Of a stretch of 64,000 nt of DNA, positions 45,023 to 53,476 are shown piece by piece (the first letter of the stretch is position 1; each line of letters starts with the position of its first letter). The stretch spans positions 27,668 to 91,667 of the forward strand of contig NZ_KB849726.1 in the NCBI RefSeq assembly GCF_000368865.1, read 5' to 3'. The notes under the pieces are model-generated. The model saw only the letters and a list, made by a program, of their open reading frames with translations, searched no databases and had not been told where the DNA came from. The DNA comes from Acinetobacter bouvetii DSM 14964 = CIP 107468. GTDB lineage: Bacteria; Pseudomonadota; Gammaproteobacteria; Pseudomonadales; Moraxellaceae. A program made the translations under genes and the position numbers.

Positions 45023-45742
45023 ATGTTAATAAAAACCATGAAACTTAAATTGATGACAGCAATGATTGGCCTTTCTGCTGCCTTGTTGGGTTCGCAAGTT
45101 ATCTTGGCTGCAGCAGAACAACCCGCGGCAGAAGACATTCAACTGCAAAAAGATACGGTCAAATACAAAGCGTATATCCCTGCAAAATACGTGCTGTTTG
45201 AAGCCATTCACGGTGACCTCAATAAAGACGGCATTCTGGATTTAGTCTTAATCGTCAAAGCGACAGACCCAGCGCAGTGGGTCAATCATGAATATCGAGG
45301 AAAGCTTGACCGCAACCGCCGCGGCATTATTGTGTTGCTTCATGAAAAAGGCGGATATAAAAAATTGACGCAAAACCTCTCGGCATTTTCTTCGGAAAAT
45401 GAAGAAGGGGGCGTGTATTATGCGCCTGAATTATGGATAGAAATAAACAAAGGCTTGCTGAATGTTCACTATGGCCATGGGCGTTATGGCTATTGGAATT
45501 ACAGCTTCAGACTGCACAATCAGGATTTGCGCCTAATTGGCTATGACAGCTCCAGCAATCATGGGCCATATATCAACAGTCAAACCAGCATCAACTTTTT
45601 GACCGCGAAAAAAGTCTATCGAGAGAACCAAAATGAAGATGTGGAAGCCGATCCGCGCTTTAAGGAAACATGGTCAAAGATAAAAACTCCGCCTATTTAT
45701 CTTTCAAAAATTCAAGATTTTGATGAGCTGAGTTTCGAATAG
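45023..45742 (+). CDS. Secreted hypothetical protein with a calcium-loop-like motif
   Basis: 239 residues from ATG at 45023 (GGGA five bases upstream; ATG 45017 overlaps that site). A signal peptide runs to about AAAEQ. The motif HGDLNKDGILDLVLIVKATD resembles the DxDxDG calcium loops of FG-GAP/VCBS-type repeats. The rest is beta-rich with tyrosine-rich GHGRYGYWNYSFRL. I do not recognise the family beyond frequent occurrence of such lipoprotein-like or periplasmic proteins in Acinetobacter. Confidence 0.75.
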   Translation: MLIKTMKLKLMTAMIGLSAALLGSQVILAAAEQPAAEDIQLQKDTVKYKAYIPAKYVLFEAIHGDLNKDGILDLVLIVKATDPAQWVNHEYRGKLDRNRRGIIVLLHEKGGYKKLTQNLSAFSSENEEGGVYYAPELWIEINKGLLNVHYGHGRYGYWNYSFRLHNQDLRLIGYDSSSNHGPYINSQTSINFLTAKKVYRENQNEDVEADPRFKETWSKIKTPPIYLSKIQDFDELSFE

Positions 45743-45914
45743 TGCCCATTTGTTCAGATAGCTTGGAGTGTGCAGAAAGGCCGGTGAAATAAAACAGCAG
45801 CAGTGATTGATTTTTGTTCAATAAAGGCATAATTTTATTATGGAATTAAAACCATAATTTTTATATGGGTTTATTCGTTGCCGAACTTAAAAAAATTAAT
45901 ATGGGGACTGCTGC

Positions 45915-46121
45915 ATGATTAAATTTATTGTCGATGAAAACGCTTTGCCGAATGGCGCACACAAAATTCATAATGCATCACAGGGCTGTGAAGACCTGCC
46001 AAAATTTGATGACCAGATTTTAATTGGCTATTTTGCCGACTTTAAGCTGGCGTATAAGCGGGCCAGAATGAATTGGCCGGCCGAGAAAGTGGAAGGCTGC
46101 AGCAAGTGCTGCGAAGAATAG
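45915..46121 (+). CDS. Small hypothetical protein with C-terminal cysteines
   Basis: 68 residues: MIKFIVDENALPNGAHKIHN at the start and a C-terminus EGCSKCCEE with three cysteines, plus one more in SQGCEDL. Ribosome site GGGGA seven bases upstream. Four cysteines in a small soluble protein suggest possible metal binding. Family not recognised. Confidence 0.65.
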   Translation: MIKFIVDENALPNGAHKIHNASQGCEDLPKFDDQILIGYFADFKLAYKRARMNWPAEKVEGCSKCCEE

Positions 46122-46148
46122 CAATTTATTGAACATAGGCAATTTAAA

Positions 46149-46209
46149 TTGGCCTGTGCGGATTAAAAACAATTCAGGAACGCACAGGCCAAGCGGTGCA
46201 AGCGCCGCT
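46149..46209. other. Long hairpin plus adjacent second hairpin, no T-tract
   Basis: TTGGCCTGTGCG (46149-46160) and its exact complement (46181-46192) form a 12-bp stem with a 20-base loop. Immediately after, AGCGGTGC-AA-GCGCCGCT (46192-46209) makes a second hairpin with one wobble. No T-run follows. The rest of the 46122-46492 gap contains only a doubtful 76-residue frame without a ribosome site. Confidence 0.55.
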
Positions 46210-46492
46210 GTTCGCGCAGGGTTTGTCAGGCTTCAATAATCTAAAGCAAAATCATGCTGAAGACGCATTTCCAGAAAATCATCAGCAGGCCAGCGCCAAA
46301 TGCAACGTCTATACATCAGACGCTGGTTTTGCCGAAAATATGCAAAGCGCTCAAGAATGCATGATGTGGCGTGCAGCTGCAGTTAGCGCACAGCCGGCAG
46401 GCCCGTGCGCTGCTGGAAGGCTGTAAGAAAAAACAGCAGTCACGGCATAAAAAGATTAAAATAACAGCAAGGATCTTCAGCGGAGAACTGCC

Positions 46493-46735
46493 ATGAATAT
46501 CACACAGCTCTGTGACTTTCTGCTGTACTGCATGCTGTTCAATTACATTATCTTAATGATTTGGTTTATCGCCTTTATTTTTGCCAAAGACTGGATGAAA
46601 CAGGTGCATGGGCAATGGTTTGAACTCAGCGATAGGCAGTTTGACGCAATTCATTACGGCGGCATGGCGGTGTATAAAATCGGCATTTTATTGCTGAATC
46701 TTGCGCCGTATATCGCATTAAAGTGGATGCAGTAA
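46493..46735 (+). CDS. DUF6868-like small membrane protein
   Basis: 80 residues, two transmembrane segments (CMLFNYIILMIWFIAFIF and IGILLLNLAPYIALKW) separated by a polar segment ending HGQWFELSDRQFDAIHYGGMAVYK. This matches the short membrane proteins grouped as DUF6868. Ribosome site GGAGAACTGCC. Function unknown. It is 39 bases upstream of a DUF1003 membrane protein on the same strand. Confidence 0.75.
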   Translation: MNITQLCDFLLYCMLFNYIILMIWFIAFIFAKDWMKQVHGQWFELSDRQFDAIHYGGMAVYKIGILLLNLAPYIALKWMQ

Positions 46736-46774
46736 GGTGACATTTATCCTCATCGGGTTTGAGCAGGGAATGGA

Positions 46775-47479
46775 ATGAACGGGAAAACAGAATACCGGAC
46801 GTGCTTGGTGTGCAAAAAGAATGATCTGTCAAAAAAACTGATTCCGATGGGAACGGTGCGCAAAGTCATTACCGAGGAAATTGCCAAAGATTTTCCGGCT
46901 TGGAGCGTGCAGGACTATATTTGCCAGGCCGATTTGACCAAGTACCGCATGCAGTATGTGCAGTCTATTTTGACCTCGGAAGAGGGGGAGGTCTCCAATT
47001 TAGAATATGAAGTCATTCACAGCATGCAGCAGCATGACCTGATCAGTAAAAATGTTGAAAATAAGCTGGATCAGCGCTGGAGCTTTGGCGAGCGGCTGGC
47101 AGATAAAATAGCCACTTTTGGCGGCAGCTGGGCATTTTTAATGTGCTTCGGCGCCTTTTTGGTGCTGTGGATTTTGGTGAATACGGTCGCCATGGTCAAT
47201 CATCCCGCAGATCCCTATCCTTTTATTTTGCTGAATTTAATACTGTCTTGCCTGGCGGCGATACAGGCGCCCATCATTATGATGAGTCAAAACCGTCAGG
47301 AAGCCAAAGACAGGATGCGTTCCGAAAATGATTATCAGGTCAATTTAAAGGCTGAGCTGGAAATCCGCAATCTGCATGAAAAAATTGACCATCTGCTGAT
47401 GCACCAATGGGACAGGCTGGCCAAAATCCAGGAAATTCAGCTGGATTTGCTGTCAGAAATGAGCAAAAAGAAAGAGTAG
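46775..47479 (+). CDS. DUF1003 membrane protein with N-terminal cysteine motif
   Basis: 234 residues. The N-terminus CLVCKKNDLSKKLIPMG is followed by a DUF1003 core: DKIATFGGSWAFLMCFGAFLVLWILVNTVAM, PFILLNLILSCLAAIQAPIIMMSQNRQEAKDRMRSENDYQVNLKAELEI and a coiled-coil C-terminus. Two transmembrane helices. DUF1003 proteins are of unknown function; the CxxC at residues about 10-13 may bind metal. The preceding gene is also a small membrane protein. Confidence 0.88.
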   Translation: MNGKTEYRTCLVCKKNDLSKKLIPMGTVRKVITEEIAKDFPAWSVQDYICQADLTKYRMQYVQSILTSEEGEVSNLEYEVIHSMQQHDLISKNVENKLDQRWSFGERLADKIATFGGSWAFLMCFGAFLVLWILVNTVAMVNHPADPYPFILLNLILSCLAAIQAPIIMMSQNRQEAKDRMRSENDYQVNLKAELEIRNLHEKIDHLLMHQWDRLAKIQEIQLDLLSEMSKKKE

Positions 47480-47671
47480 CGGCAAGAAAGATGCAAACTG
47501 AGGCTGATTATTTGAAAAAAATTCCTGATAAATAGCCTTGGTGCGCAATAAAAGTCTGATAAAAATAGCCAAAAGGGAAAAAATACTTTGAATTGTACCG
47601 GATGCGGAAAAAAATCCTAAAATTGAAGGAAATTGCCGAATCTTCGGAAATTAATCCCTGACCGCATTGGC
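47480..47671. other. AT-rich intergenic stretch before repeat copy A
   Basis: About 190 bases without a gene. A short hairpin, CCGAATCTTCGG, lies near 47637-47648, about 25 bases before the repeat. Confidence 0.4.
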
Positions 47672-47875
47672 TACTATAGATCTCAAGGGTGTGACAGAGA
47701 TCGAAAAGAGCAGCATGCTGTGCGGGCGCAAAACGCGAGAGCAGTACTTACCCAAAAGGTCTCGATTCGGCTTAGGACGCTATAGATCACAAGTTTATAG
47801 GCTATAAGATCATGACTTACCGAGTCAGGATAGTTGAAGTAAACGATTCCGTTTTCTCTTACACCGCCCTCAAAA
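47672..47875. repeat. 204-bp direct repeat, copy A
   Basis: Runs from TACTATAGAT to CGCCCTCAAAA. The only difference I see from copy B is one C/T at base 11. It contains a palindrome (AGCATGCT), GCGCAAAACGCG-type self-complementary segments and TTATAGGCTATAAG, and the ends are imperfect inverted copies (CAAGGGTGTGA against TTGAGGGCGGTGTAA). No conserved long protein is likely; the 66-codon frame on the minus strand is probably chance. A structured RNA or a MITE-like mobile element would fit. Confidence 0.9.
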
Positions 47876-47887
47876 ATCCGCAAGACT

Positions 47888-47911
47888 GCAGAAAAAATAA
47901 ATCTGCTTTTT
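47888..47911 (+). terminator. Terminator just after repeat copy A
   Basis: GCAGA and TCTGC arms around a nine-base A-rich loop, followed by TTTTT, 13 bases after the repeat. A short stem, so of moderate strength. It would end a plus-strand RNA reading through the repeat. Confidence 0.45.
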
Positions 47912-48169
47912 CATTTTCAATGATCAATTCTTCTTTTCATGTGTGCCGATACGGCCATTCTTCCTGATGAGAAGCGCGCAGCGCTGCTTGTAAGCCAGTT
48001 CAACTGTAAACCTTTTGGTCTATCAATCTTTTTGAATTTAATGATATTTGTGTCACGCATTGTGCTTTTTTATTTTTATGGGTTTTGATTAATCATTTAA
48101 GAACAAAATGAGAGTGCCGTTAAAACTATTGGTAAAATTTAGACAGAACATCATACAGGCAGAATAATA

Positions 48170-48616
48170 ATGACCGCATATGATTTGGAAATCAGGCACC
48201 CGCACCATCATTCGGATGATGAAGCAGAGTTTTTTGAAGAAATGTCTGCACAAGAAATTATGGAAAAATTTAATGCGATGAACTGGAAGCAGCTGCAGAT
48301 TTTAATGCTGCAGATGCGGGGCGGGAAAGCCGAATTTACAGTCACAGACAATATGCAGAATTTGGCTGTTCAAATCAGCTTGATTGAAATGCCGGAAACA
48401 GAGGCGCTGACTTTTAATTTTGAAAGCGATATTGAGGTCAGCGTAGAACAGTCTAATTTATTTGGCTTTTTAAAATACAGTAAAGCGGTTGATGTTGCAT
48501 TTCAGGGTTTGAATTTAGCCGCCGCGCGTCATTTGCTGGATGCCTTTACGCATCAGGAACTGGATGTCATCCGCAAGCTTTATTTACAGCCTGACAAGAC
48601 GTCCGCCGCTGAATAG
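48170..48616 (+). CDS. Hypothetical protein lying between the two 204-bp repeats
   Basis: 148 residues with a His/Asp/Glu-rich N-terminus (RHPHHHSDDEAEFFEEMSAQEIM), a central MNWKQLQILMLQMRGGKAEFTV and C-terminal helices (RHLLDAFTHQELDVIRKLY). Soluble, acidic, no signal peptide. No family recognised. It follows a plausible ribosome site (CAGGCAGAATAATA, weak). The 47912-48169 space upstream holds no other gene. Confidence 0.7.
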   Translation: MTAYDLEIRHPHHHSDDEAEFFEEMSAQEIMEKFNAMNWKQLQILMLQMRGGKAEFTVTDNMQNLAVQISLIEMPETEALTFNFESDIEVSVEQSNLFGFLKYSKAVDVAFQGLNLAAARHLLDAFTHQELDVIRKLYLQPDKTSAAE

Positions 48617-48867
48617 GCTGCAATTAAGATATGGCTAGCCTGTTCGCCAAAGCGCTGAAAACCGCCATGGAACGTCAATCATTGCAGCTGATTTTCTAGA
48701 AACCTGCATTGAATAAAATTCCTTTAATAGCTTTTTATTTGCATGAAAAAAATGCTTTAGAGCCTAAAGTAGGAAATATTTTTCAATCCTTGGTGAAATT
48801 TGGGAAAAATTCTCATAATGCGCAGAAATTCTGCTGTTTCAGGGAAACAATCCCGCAGCCTGTTCAT

Positions 48868-49071
48868 TACTATAGATTTCAAGGGTGTGACAGAGATCGA
48901 AAAGAGCAGCATGCTGTGCGGGCGCAAAACGCGAGAGCAGTACTTACCCAAAAGGTCTCGATTCGGCTTAGGACGCTATAGATCACAAGTTTATAGGCTA
49001 TAAGATCATGACTTACCGAGTCAGGATAGTTGAAGTAAACGATTCCGTTTTCTCTTACACCGCCCTCAAAA
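48868..49071. repeat. 204-bp direct repeat, copy B
   Basis: Same length, orientation and sequence as copy A apart from one base, 1196 bases downstream. It is preceded by a small hairpin (GCAGAAATTCTGC, about 48821-48833), as copy A is by another unrelated hairpin. The remaining bases of the 48617-49260 gap contain no gene I can support. Confidence 0.9.
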
Positions 49072-49260
49072 TTCCGTTCTAATAAAATGATAAAAACAAT
49101 AAAGATTGCCGCTTTTTATTTCAAACCGCTCATCGTTTTATTTTCAGCCCAACTTAAAATCGCGGATCCAGCATTGCTGAGTGCATAATCTGTTCCAGAC
49201 ATTGACACATGAAAATGCAGTTGCTATGTTGCGCCAAAATTCTCCCAGTATTGCAGCGCT

Positions 49261-49926
49261 ATGCCCTTAGACGACAATTTTATCTATATGCCTCCGCAAC
49301 AGCCGCTGATGATTGTCTATGAAGATGATGATCTGGTGGTGATTGATAAGCCTGCAGGGCTGCTGTCTGTACCGGGGCGGCTGCCTGAGCATCAGGACAG
49401 CGCTTATCTGCGCGTGGTAGAGAAATTTCCGAATGCTAAAATTACCCACCGCTTGGACATGGCAACCTCAGGCATACTGATGTTTGCCAAGCACCGTGAT
49501 GCGGAAGTGGCGGTCAGCAAAATGTTTCAGGCGCGGACGGTGAAGAAGAATTATATTGCTTTAGTGCAGGGGCGGCTGGAAGGCGCAGGCAGCGTCAATG
49601 AGCCGTTAATTACGGATTGGGAAAACCGGCCGCGGCAAATGGTGCATTATGAATTGGGCAAGCCTGCGCAAACGCTGTATCAAGGGTTGAGCTATGATGA
49701 TGCGCAAGCGGTCAGCCGTGTGCTGCTGACGCCGATTACAGGCAGATCGCATCAGCTGCGGGTGCATATGATGCATATTGGCCATCCTATTACAGGCGAT
49801 AAAATTTATCATCCGAATGCTGCGCAGAGCCCTTTAAAGCGCATGGCGCTGCACGCCAGCTCTTTGGCTTTTATTCAGCCTTTGAGCGGGAAAGCCGTCG
49901 AAATTAATGGCAATGTACCGTTTTAA
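49261..49926 (+). CDS. rluA: Dual-specificity 23S/tRNA pseudouridine synthase
   Basis: 221 residues, same length and layout as E. coli RluA. MIVYEDDDLVVIDKPAGLLSVPGRLPEHQDS near the start, the catalytic HRLDMATSG (Asp66), and PITGRSHQLRVHM then GHPITGDKIYHP at the end. It makes pseudouridine 746 in 23S rRNA and 32 in several tRNAs. The first ATG has no clear ribosome site; a second ATG at 49288 is possible and would remove nine residues. Single gene. Confidence 0.92.
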   Translation: MPLDDNFIYMPPQQPLMIVYEDDDLVVIDKPAGLLSVPGRLPEHQDSAYLRVVEKFPNAKITHRLDMATSGILMFAKHRDAEVAVSKMFQARTVKKNYIALVQGRLEGAGSVNEPLITDWENRPRQMVHYELGKPAQTLYQGLSYDDAQAVSRVLLTPITGRSHQLRVHMMHIGHPITGDKIYHPNAAQSPLKRMALHASSLAFIQPLSGKAVEINGNVPF

Positions 49927-50023
49927 GAACAGTGGAAATTATTCAGGCTTCAGCTGCGCAGTTTGCCTTGGCGAATGCGCCGAGAACGGCAGACGGCAGG
50001 CGCTTGGAATGATTGTGTTGCTG

Positions 50024-50067
50024 GCGCGGCCCAGCAGGCAGTTGGATGCCTGATCCTGCTGCCGCGC
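50024..50067. other. Long GC-rich hairpin, no T-tract
   Basis: GCGCGG-(CC bulge)-CAGCAGG at 50024-50038 pairs with CCTGCTG-CCGCGC at 50055-50067: 13 base pairs with a two-base bulge and a 16-base loop. An alternative inner hairpin, CAGGCA/TGCCTG, overlaps it. It lies in the 49927-50363 gap after rluA, which otherwise holds only a doubtful 66-codon frame. Confidence 0.5.
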
Positions 50068-50363
50068 AGAAAATAACACTAAAAATGAAAGACAATTAAA
50101 ATGAAAACTTGGCTAATATCAAATATTTATAAAATCAGTTTTTGTTTTTCAAAATATTTCCACTTAAACAAAGCAGCTTCAGCAATAATAAAAAAGACAA
50201 TAAAAAAGATACGCTTATTTAAGAATCATGGCGCTTGTCCGCTAATCGTATTTTACCGCTCAGCTGTTGAAAGCTTATTCAGGATCGCCTATTCATTATA
50301 AAGAAAAGATCATCTGCATAAATGAACGCAAGAGGGTGAAATTCCTCATGCTGAGGAGCAGCG

Positions 50364-51308
50364 ATGCCGTATCCGTATATTATGTTCATTGCACTGCTGG
50401 CTGTGCTGACAGCATTATTGCTGTTCACTTGGCAGCAGCTGAAAAAAAGCCGTCAATTATCAAATGCCTTGCAGGACAATTTAGCGCATGCCCGCAATGA
50501 GCTGAACCTGCATGAGCAGCAGGCCAATGAGATGAAATATGATATGACGCAGCTGCGGATTCAGCTCAGCGGCTTAAAGGTTTCAGTCAATCAGCTCAGC
50601 CAGTATCAGCATGTATTAGATATCGAAAAATATGTGATCACCCGCCGCCTGCAGGCCGACAGCTTTATTGAGCTGACGAAAATGAACGCTGAAATCATGC
50701 TGAATGAGATCAAAGAGCAAATCGCGCAGGTCAAGGATTTTTTAACAGCGCATCAGCACACAACCCAAGCCTATATCGAGCAAAAAGCGCAGGAAAAACT
50801 CAAAGCCTATTGGGGGCAAGCGCAGGCGCTACAGGAGCGCGATGACATTATGCAGGCGCTGGAACGGAAAATTAACGGCTATCAGCAGCATTATTTTGCC
50901 CCCATTCAGCATTTGCAGAAACAGCTGATTGACGGCTACAGCGGCTCAGATGCCGCGCAGCATTTACTGCTGCTGCGCGCCCAAATTCAGGAAGCGAATC
51001 ATGCCGGGCGGGTTGCCGAATGCCATTATCTGGATGAGAACCGCTGTCAGGCTGCGATCGCATTGGTTGCATTGGTGTTTAATGCAAAAGCGGATTTGTA
51101 TTTGTCATTGCTGAATGGCGAAAATGTGGGCCAGCTGCTGCAGGAACTGCGGGATGATTATCAGCTGATCAACTTTCATGGCAATCATTTCAGCCATGTG
51201 CAGCTGCACGAGTCATATTTAAATTTAAGGCTGGAAGAGCTGAAGTTTATGGCCTTGATGCAGGAAGCGCCTGACCGCCAGACACTTGAGCAGGATGAAG
51301 CATGCTGA
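50364..51308 (+). CDS. Membrane-anchored coiled-coil protein with DUF4041-like C-terminus
   Basis: 314 residues; ribosome site GAGGAG before ATG. One N-terminal transmembrane helix (YIMFIALLAVLTALLLFTW), a long coiled coil (about 30-180), then AALDENRCQ-type segment ending NAKADLYLSLLNGENVGQLLQELRDDYQLIN and YLNLRLEELKFMALMQE. This end resembles the DUF4041 module that is usually fused to a T5orf172 (GIY-YIG-like) nuclease, which is missing here. The resemblance is by eye and tentative. Function unknown. Confidence 0.65.
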   Translation: MPYPYIMFIALLAVLTALLLFTWQQLKKSRQLSNALQDNLAHARNELNLHEQQANEMKYDMTQLRIQLSGLKVSVNQLSQYQHVLDIEKYVITRRLQADSFIELTKMNAEIMLNEIKEQIAQVKDFLTAHQHTTQAYIEQKAQEKLKAYWGQAQALQERDDIMQALERKINGYQQHYFAPIQHLQKQLIDGYSGSDAAQHLLLLRAQIQEANHAGRVAECHYLDENRCQAAIALVALVFNAKADLYLSLLNGENVGQLLQELRDDYQLINFHGNHFSHVQLHESYLNLRLEELKFMALMQEAPDRQTLEQDEAC

Positions 51309-51397
51309 TCGAAAAATGCTGCGCAATAAATCTCCAAACAGCAGCAAATTTCGGCTAATCTAAAAGCGGCACAACAAAAGCAGAATAAGGACAATAT

Positions 51398-51808
51398 ATG
51401 ACACGCGATTACCAGCAATTCCCAGACGATGATAATGGCAATGTATTATGGCAAATGCTTGAAGATGGCGATGATCTGAGCGTAGCGCATGAAATTGAAT
51501 ATTCCATTGCCTTTCAGCATGAAGAGAAAGCTGACCAATGCGCCATTTACCTGCTGAAAGAAGAACAGAAAATCAGCCTGTTTGAAGATGAGGAATCGGG
51601 TGAATGGATCATTACCATTTATGTGTATATGGAACCCGAATATGCCGATATTGTCGATTTAGAAGAATGGTTTACTAAAATTGCAGGGCAGTTTTCGGGT
51701 GAATATGACGGCTGGGGCTGCATGGCTTATGTATATGACGATGATCTGGAAGAGGATGACGAAGACGCCGCATTCGATGCTGAAAATGCAGACGGAAAGC
51801 TGAATTAA
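51398..51808 (+). CDS. rraB: Ribonuclease E inhibitor RraB family
   Basis: 136 residues, acidic throughout. FPDDDNGNVLWQMLEDGDDLSVAHEIEYSIAFQ, the EESGEWIITIYVYMEPEYADI and GEYDGWGCMAYVYD blocks match RraB, which binds RNase E and lowers its cleavage of a subset of mRNAs. The C-terminal tail is rich in Asp/Glu. Single gene with its own terminator. Ribosome site AAGGACAATAT. Confidence 0.88.
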   Translation: MTRDYQQFPDDDNGNVLWQMLEDGDDLSVAHEIEYSIAFQHEEKADQCAIYLLKEEQKISLFEDEESGEWIITIYVYMEPEYADIVDLEEWFTKIAGQFSGEYDGWGCMAYVYDDDLEEDDEDAAFDAENADGKLN

Positions 51809-51830
51809 CCGTTGGCGCTGCAGTTAAATG

Positions 51831-51862
51831 AAAGCCTCGCGCTGAATCGCCAGGCTTTTTTT
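51831..51862 (+). terminator. rraB terminator
   Basis: AAAGCCT...AGGCTTT stem extended by GCG/CGC after a C-C mismatch, followed by T7. Confidence 0.8.
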
Positions 51863-52039
51863 AATCTATCCTGCATCGGTAAAAGCGCAGCAGGCTCCTG
51901 TCTCCAGTCAGATGTAAAAAATGATTGCGGTTCAATTATCCTACAGAAAAGCGCTGGATCATTTTTAGGCAGGCGGATAAATTGATAGCAATAGCGCAAG
52001 CGCATGACATCATGAATATGATGACCGTGGAGAAAAACA

Positions 52040-52486
52040 ATGAAAAATACCGTACAGCTGCATCGCGTTTTCAGTGCCCCGCCAGAGCGGGTGTTCCGTG
52101 CATTTACAGACCCAGACGCTTTAGTGAAATGGATGCCGCCGCATGGTTTCAGCGCGCATGTTGAGTATGCTGAAATATCGACAGGCGGCAGTTACCGGAT
52201 GCATTTCACTAATTTTTCTACGGGAACCAAGCATTCCTTTCATGGCAAATACCATCAGGTGATACCAAATCAGCTTTTACGCTATACCGATCACTTTGAC
52301 GCGCCCGAATTGGCGGGTGAAATTGAAGTGACTATTGAATTAAAAGAAGTCAGTGTGGGAACTGAAGTTAGAATTACCCAAACGGGGCTGCCTGACGTGA
52401 TCCCGGCCGATGCCTGCTATTTAGGCTGGCAGGAGTCGCTGCAGCTGCTGTCTTTTTTAGTCAACCCTGCTATTCCGGATGAGTAA
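52040..52486 (+). CDS. SRPBCC/AHSA1-like domain protein
   Basis: 148 residues: TVQLHRVFSAPPERVFRAFTDPDALVKWMPPHGFSA, GGSYRMHFTNFSTG and a C-terminal helix GWQESLQLLSFLVNP. This is the Bet v1-like START/AHSA1 fold, with the typical GWxxSLxxLxxxL end. Such proteins bind hydrophobic ligands or act in stress pathways; ligand unknown. Ribosome site GGAGAAAAACA. The DUF488 gene starts eight bases after its stop, suggesting an operon. Confidence 0.88.
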   Translation: MKNTVQLHRVFSAPPERVFRAFTDPDALVKWMPPHGFSAHVEYAEISTGGSYRMHFTNFSTGTKHSFHGKYHQVIPNQLLRYTDHFDAPELAGEIEVTIELKEVSVGTEVRITQTGLPDVIPADACYLGWQESLQLLSFLVNPAIPDE

Positions 52487-52494
52487 AGCGGTCT

Positions 52495-52842
52495 ATGGAT
52501 ATACAGATTAAACGGATTTATGACCCTGCTGATGCCGCAGACGGCAAGCGGATCTTAATTGACCGCCTTTGGCCCAGAGGCATAAAAAAAGAACAGGCGC
52601 TGCTGGACGGCTGGCCTAAAACATTGACGCCCTCCAGCGAATTGCGCAAGTGGTATCACCAGGATATTGAACAGCGCTGGACCGAGTTTCAGCAGCGGTA
52701 TGCGGCGGAACTGGCCGGACAGCACGAAGCCATGCAGCAGTTGCGTGATTTGGCGCGTCAGCATAAAGTGACGTTGCTGACAGCCGCTAAAAATGCTGGA
52801 AAAAGCCATGCCGATGTGCTGAAGAAAATATTAGAACAATAG
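52495..52842 (+). CDS. DUF488 protein (YeaO-like)
   Basis: 115 residues: IKRIYDPADAADGKRILIDRLWPRGIKKEQALLDGW, LRKWYHQDIEQRWTEFQQRYAAEL and the end HKVTLLTAAKNAGKSHADVLKKIL. It matches DUF488, YeaO group, whose function is unknown; the conserved DRLWPRG and the LLTAAK segment are present. It is eight bases after the SRPBCC gene, so the two are probably translated from one mRNA. Confidence 0.9.
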   Translation: MDIQIKRIYDPADAADGKRILIDRLWPRGIKKEQALLDGWPKTLTPSSELRKWYHQDIEQRWTEFQQRYAAELAGQHEAMQQLRDLARQHKVTLLTAAKNAGKSHADVLKKILEQ

Positions 52843-53021
52843 GCAATCCTTTCGGCTCTATTGAGACAGCGTAGCACAGAGGAAAACCTCCCGTAAGCGG
52901 AATAAAACCTTAAAATATTTACGTGATTTAAGTGGCTGAAAATTAAAAGTGTTATAGTACGTGCTTTGAGCGCTGCGGCGGCTCTTTTTCTTTTTCCGTT
53001 TTTTCTTTTTTTGAGGTTGCC

Positions 53022-53366
53022 ATGTCTTTACCCCTATGCCCAAAATGCCAGTCAGAATATGTCTACGAAGATGGTGATTTACTGATTTGCCCTGAATGTT
53101 CATATGAATGGAAAGAGGGCGAGGCCGCAGATGGCGATGCGCAAAGCGTGATCAGCGATGCCAATGGCAATGTGCTGGCTGACGGCGATACTGTGACTGT
53201 GATTAAAGATTTGAAAATTAAAGGCTCATCTTCTGTGGTTAAGGTGGGCACTAAAGTGAAAAATATCCGCCTGCTGACCGATGCTGCCGATGGCCATGAC
53301 ATTGACTGTAAAATTGACGGCATTGGCGCAATGAAATTGAAATCTGAGTATGTAAAAAAAGCGTAA
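53022..53366 (+). CDS. yjdM: YjdM/PhnA-family zinc-ribbon protein
   Basis: 114 residues. Zinc ribbon of CPKC (6/9) and CPEC (23/26), then the PhnA core [39 protein letters not shown] and the end [11 protein letters not shown]. coli YjdM was once called PhnA but is not needed for phosphonate use; its role is unknown. An approximately 35-base T/C-rich tract precedes the ribosome site GAGGTTGCC. Confidence 0.92.
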   Translation: MSLPLCPKCQSEYVYEDGDLLICPECSYEWKEGEAADGDAQSVISDANGNVLADGDTVTVIKDLKIKGSSSVVKVGTKVKNIRLLTDAADGHDIDCKIDGIGAMKLKSEYVKKA

Positions 53367-53476
53367 GTGAAGTTTCAGCTGCATTGCTTTATAAATGCGC
53401 TGTTTGAAGCAAATCATTCAGCGCACGCTGCTTTGGCAAGGCATAATAGCCTGAAACATTTAAGAGGACTGTGACC

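Noticed and set aside
46196..46426. 76-codon ORF in the gap before the DUF6868 gene
   Set aside because: No ribosome site, begins inside a hairpin, and composition does not look protein-like.
47683..47883. 66-codon minus-strand ORF inside repeat copy A
   Set aside because: It extends beyond the repeat by only a few codons, has no ribosome site and no protein-like composition. Within copy B the corresponding frame is cut differently at the end. More likely a chance frame in a structured repeat.
50101..50301. 66-codon ORF with lysine/phenylalanine-rich product
   Set aside because: Very AT-rich low-complexity composition, no good ribosome site and no resemblance to a known family.
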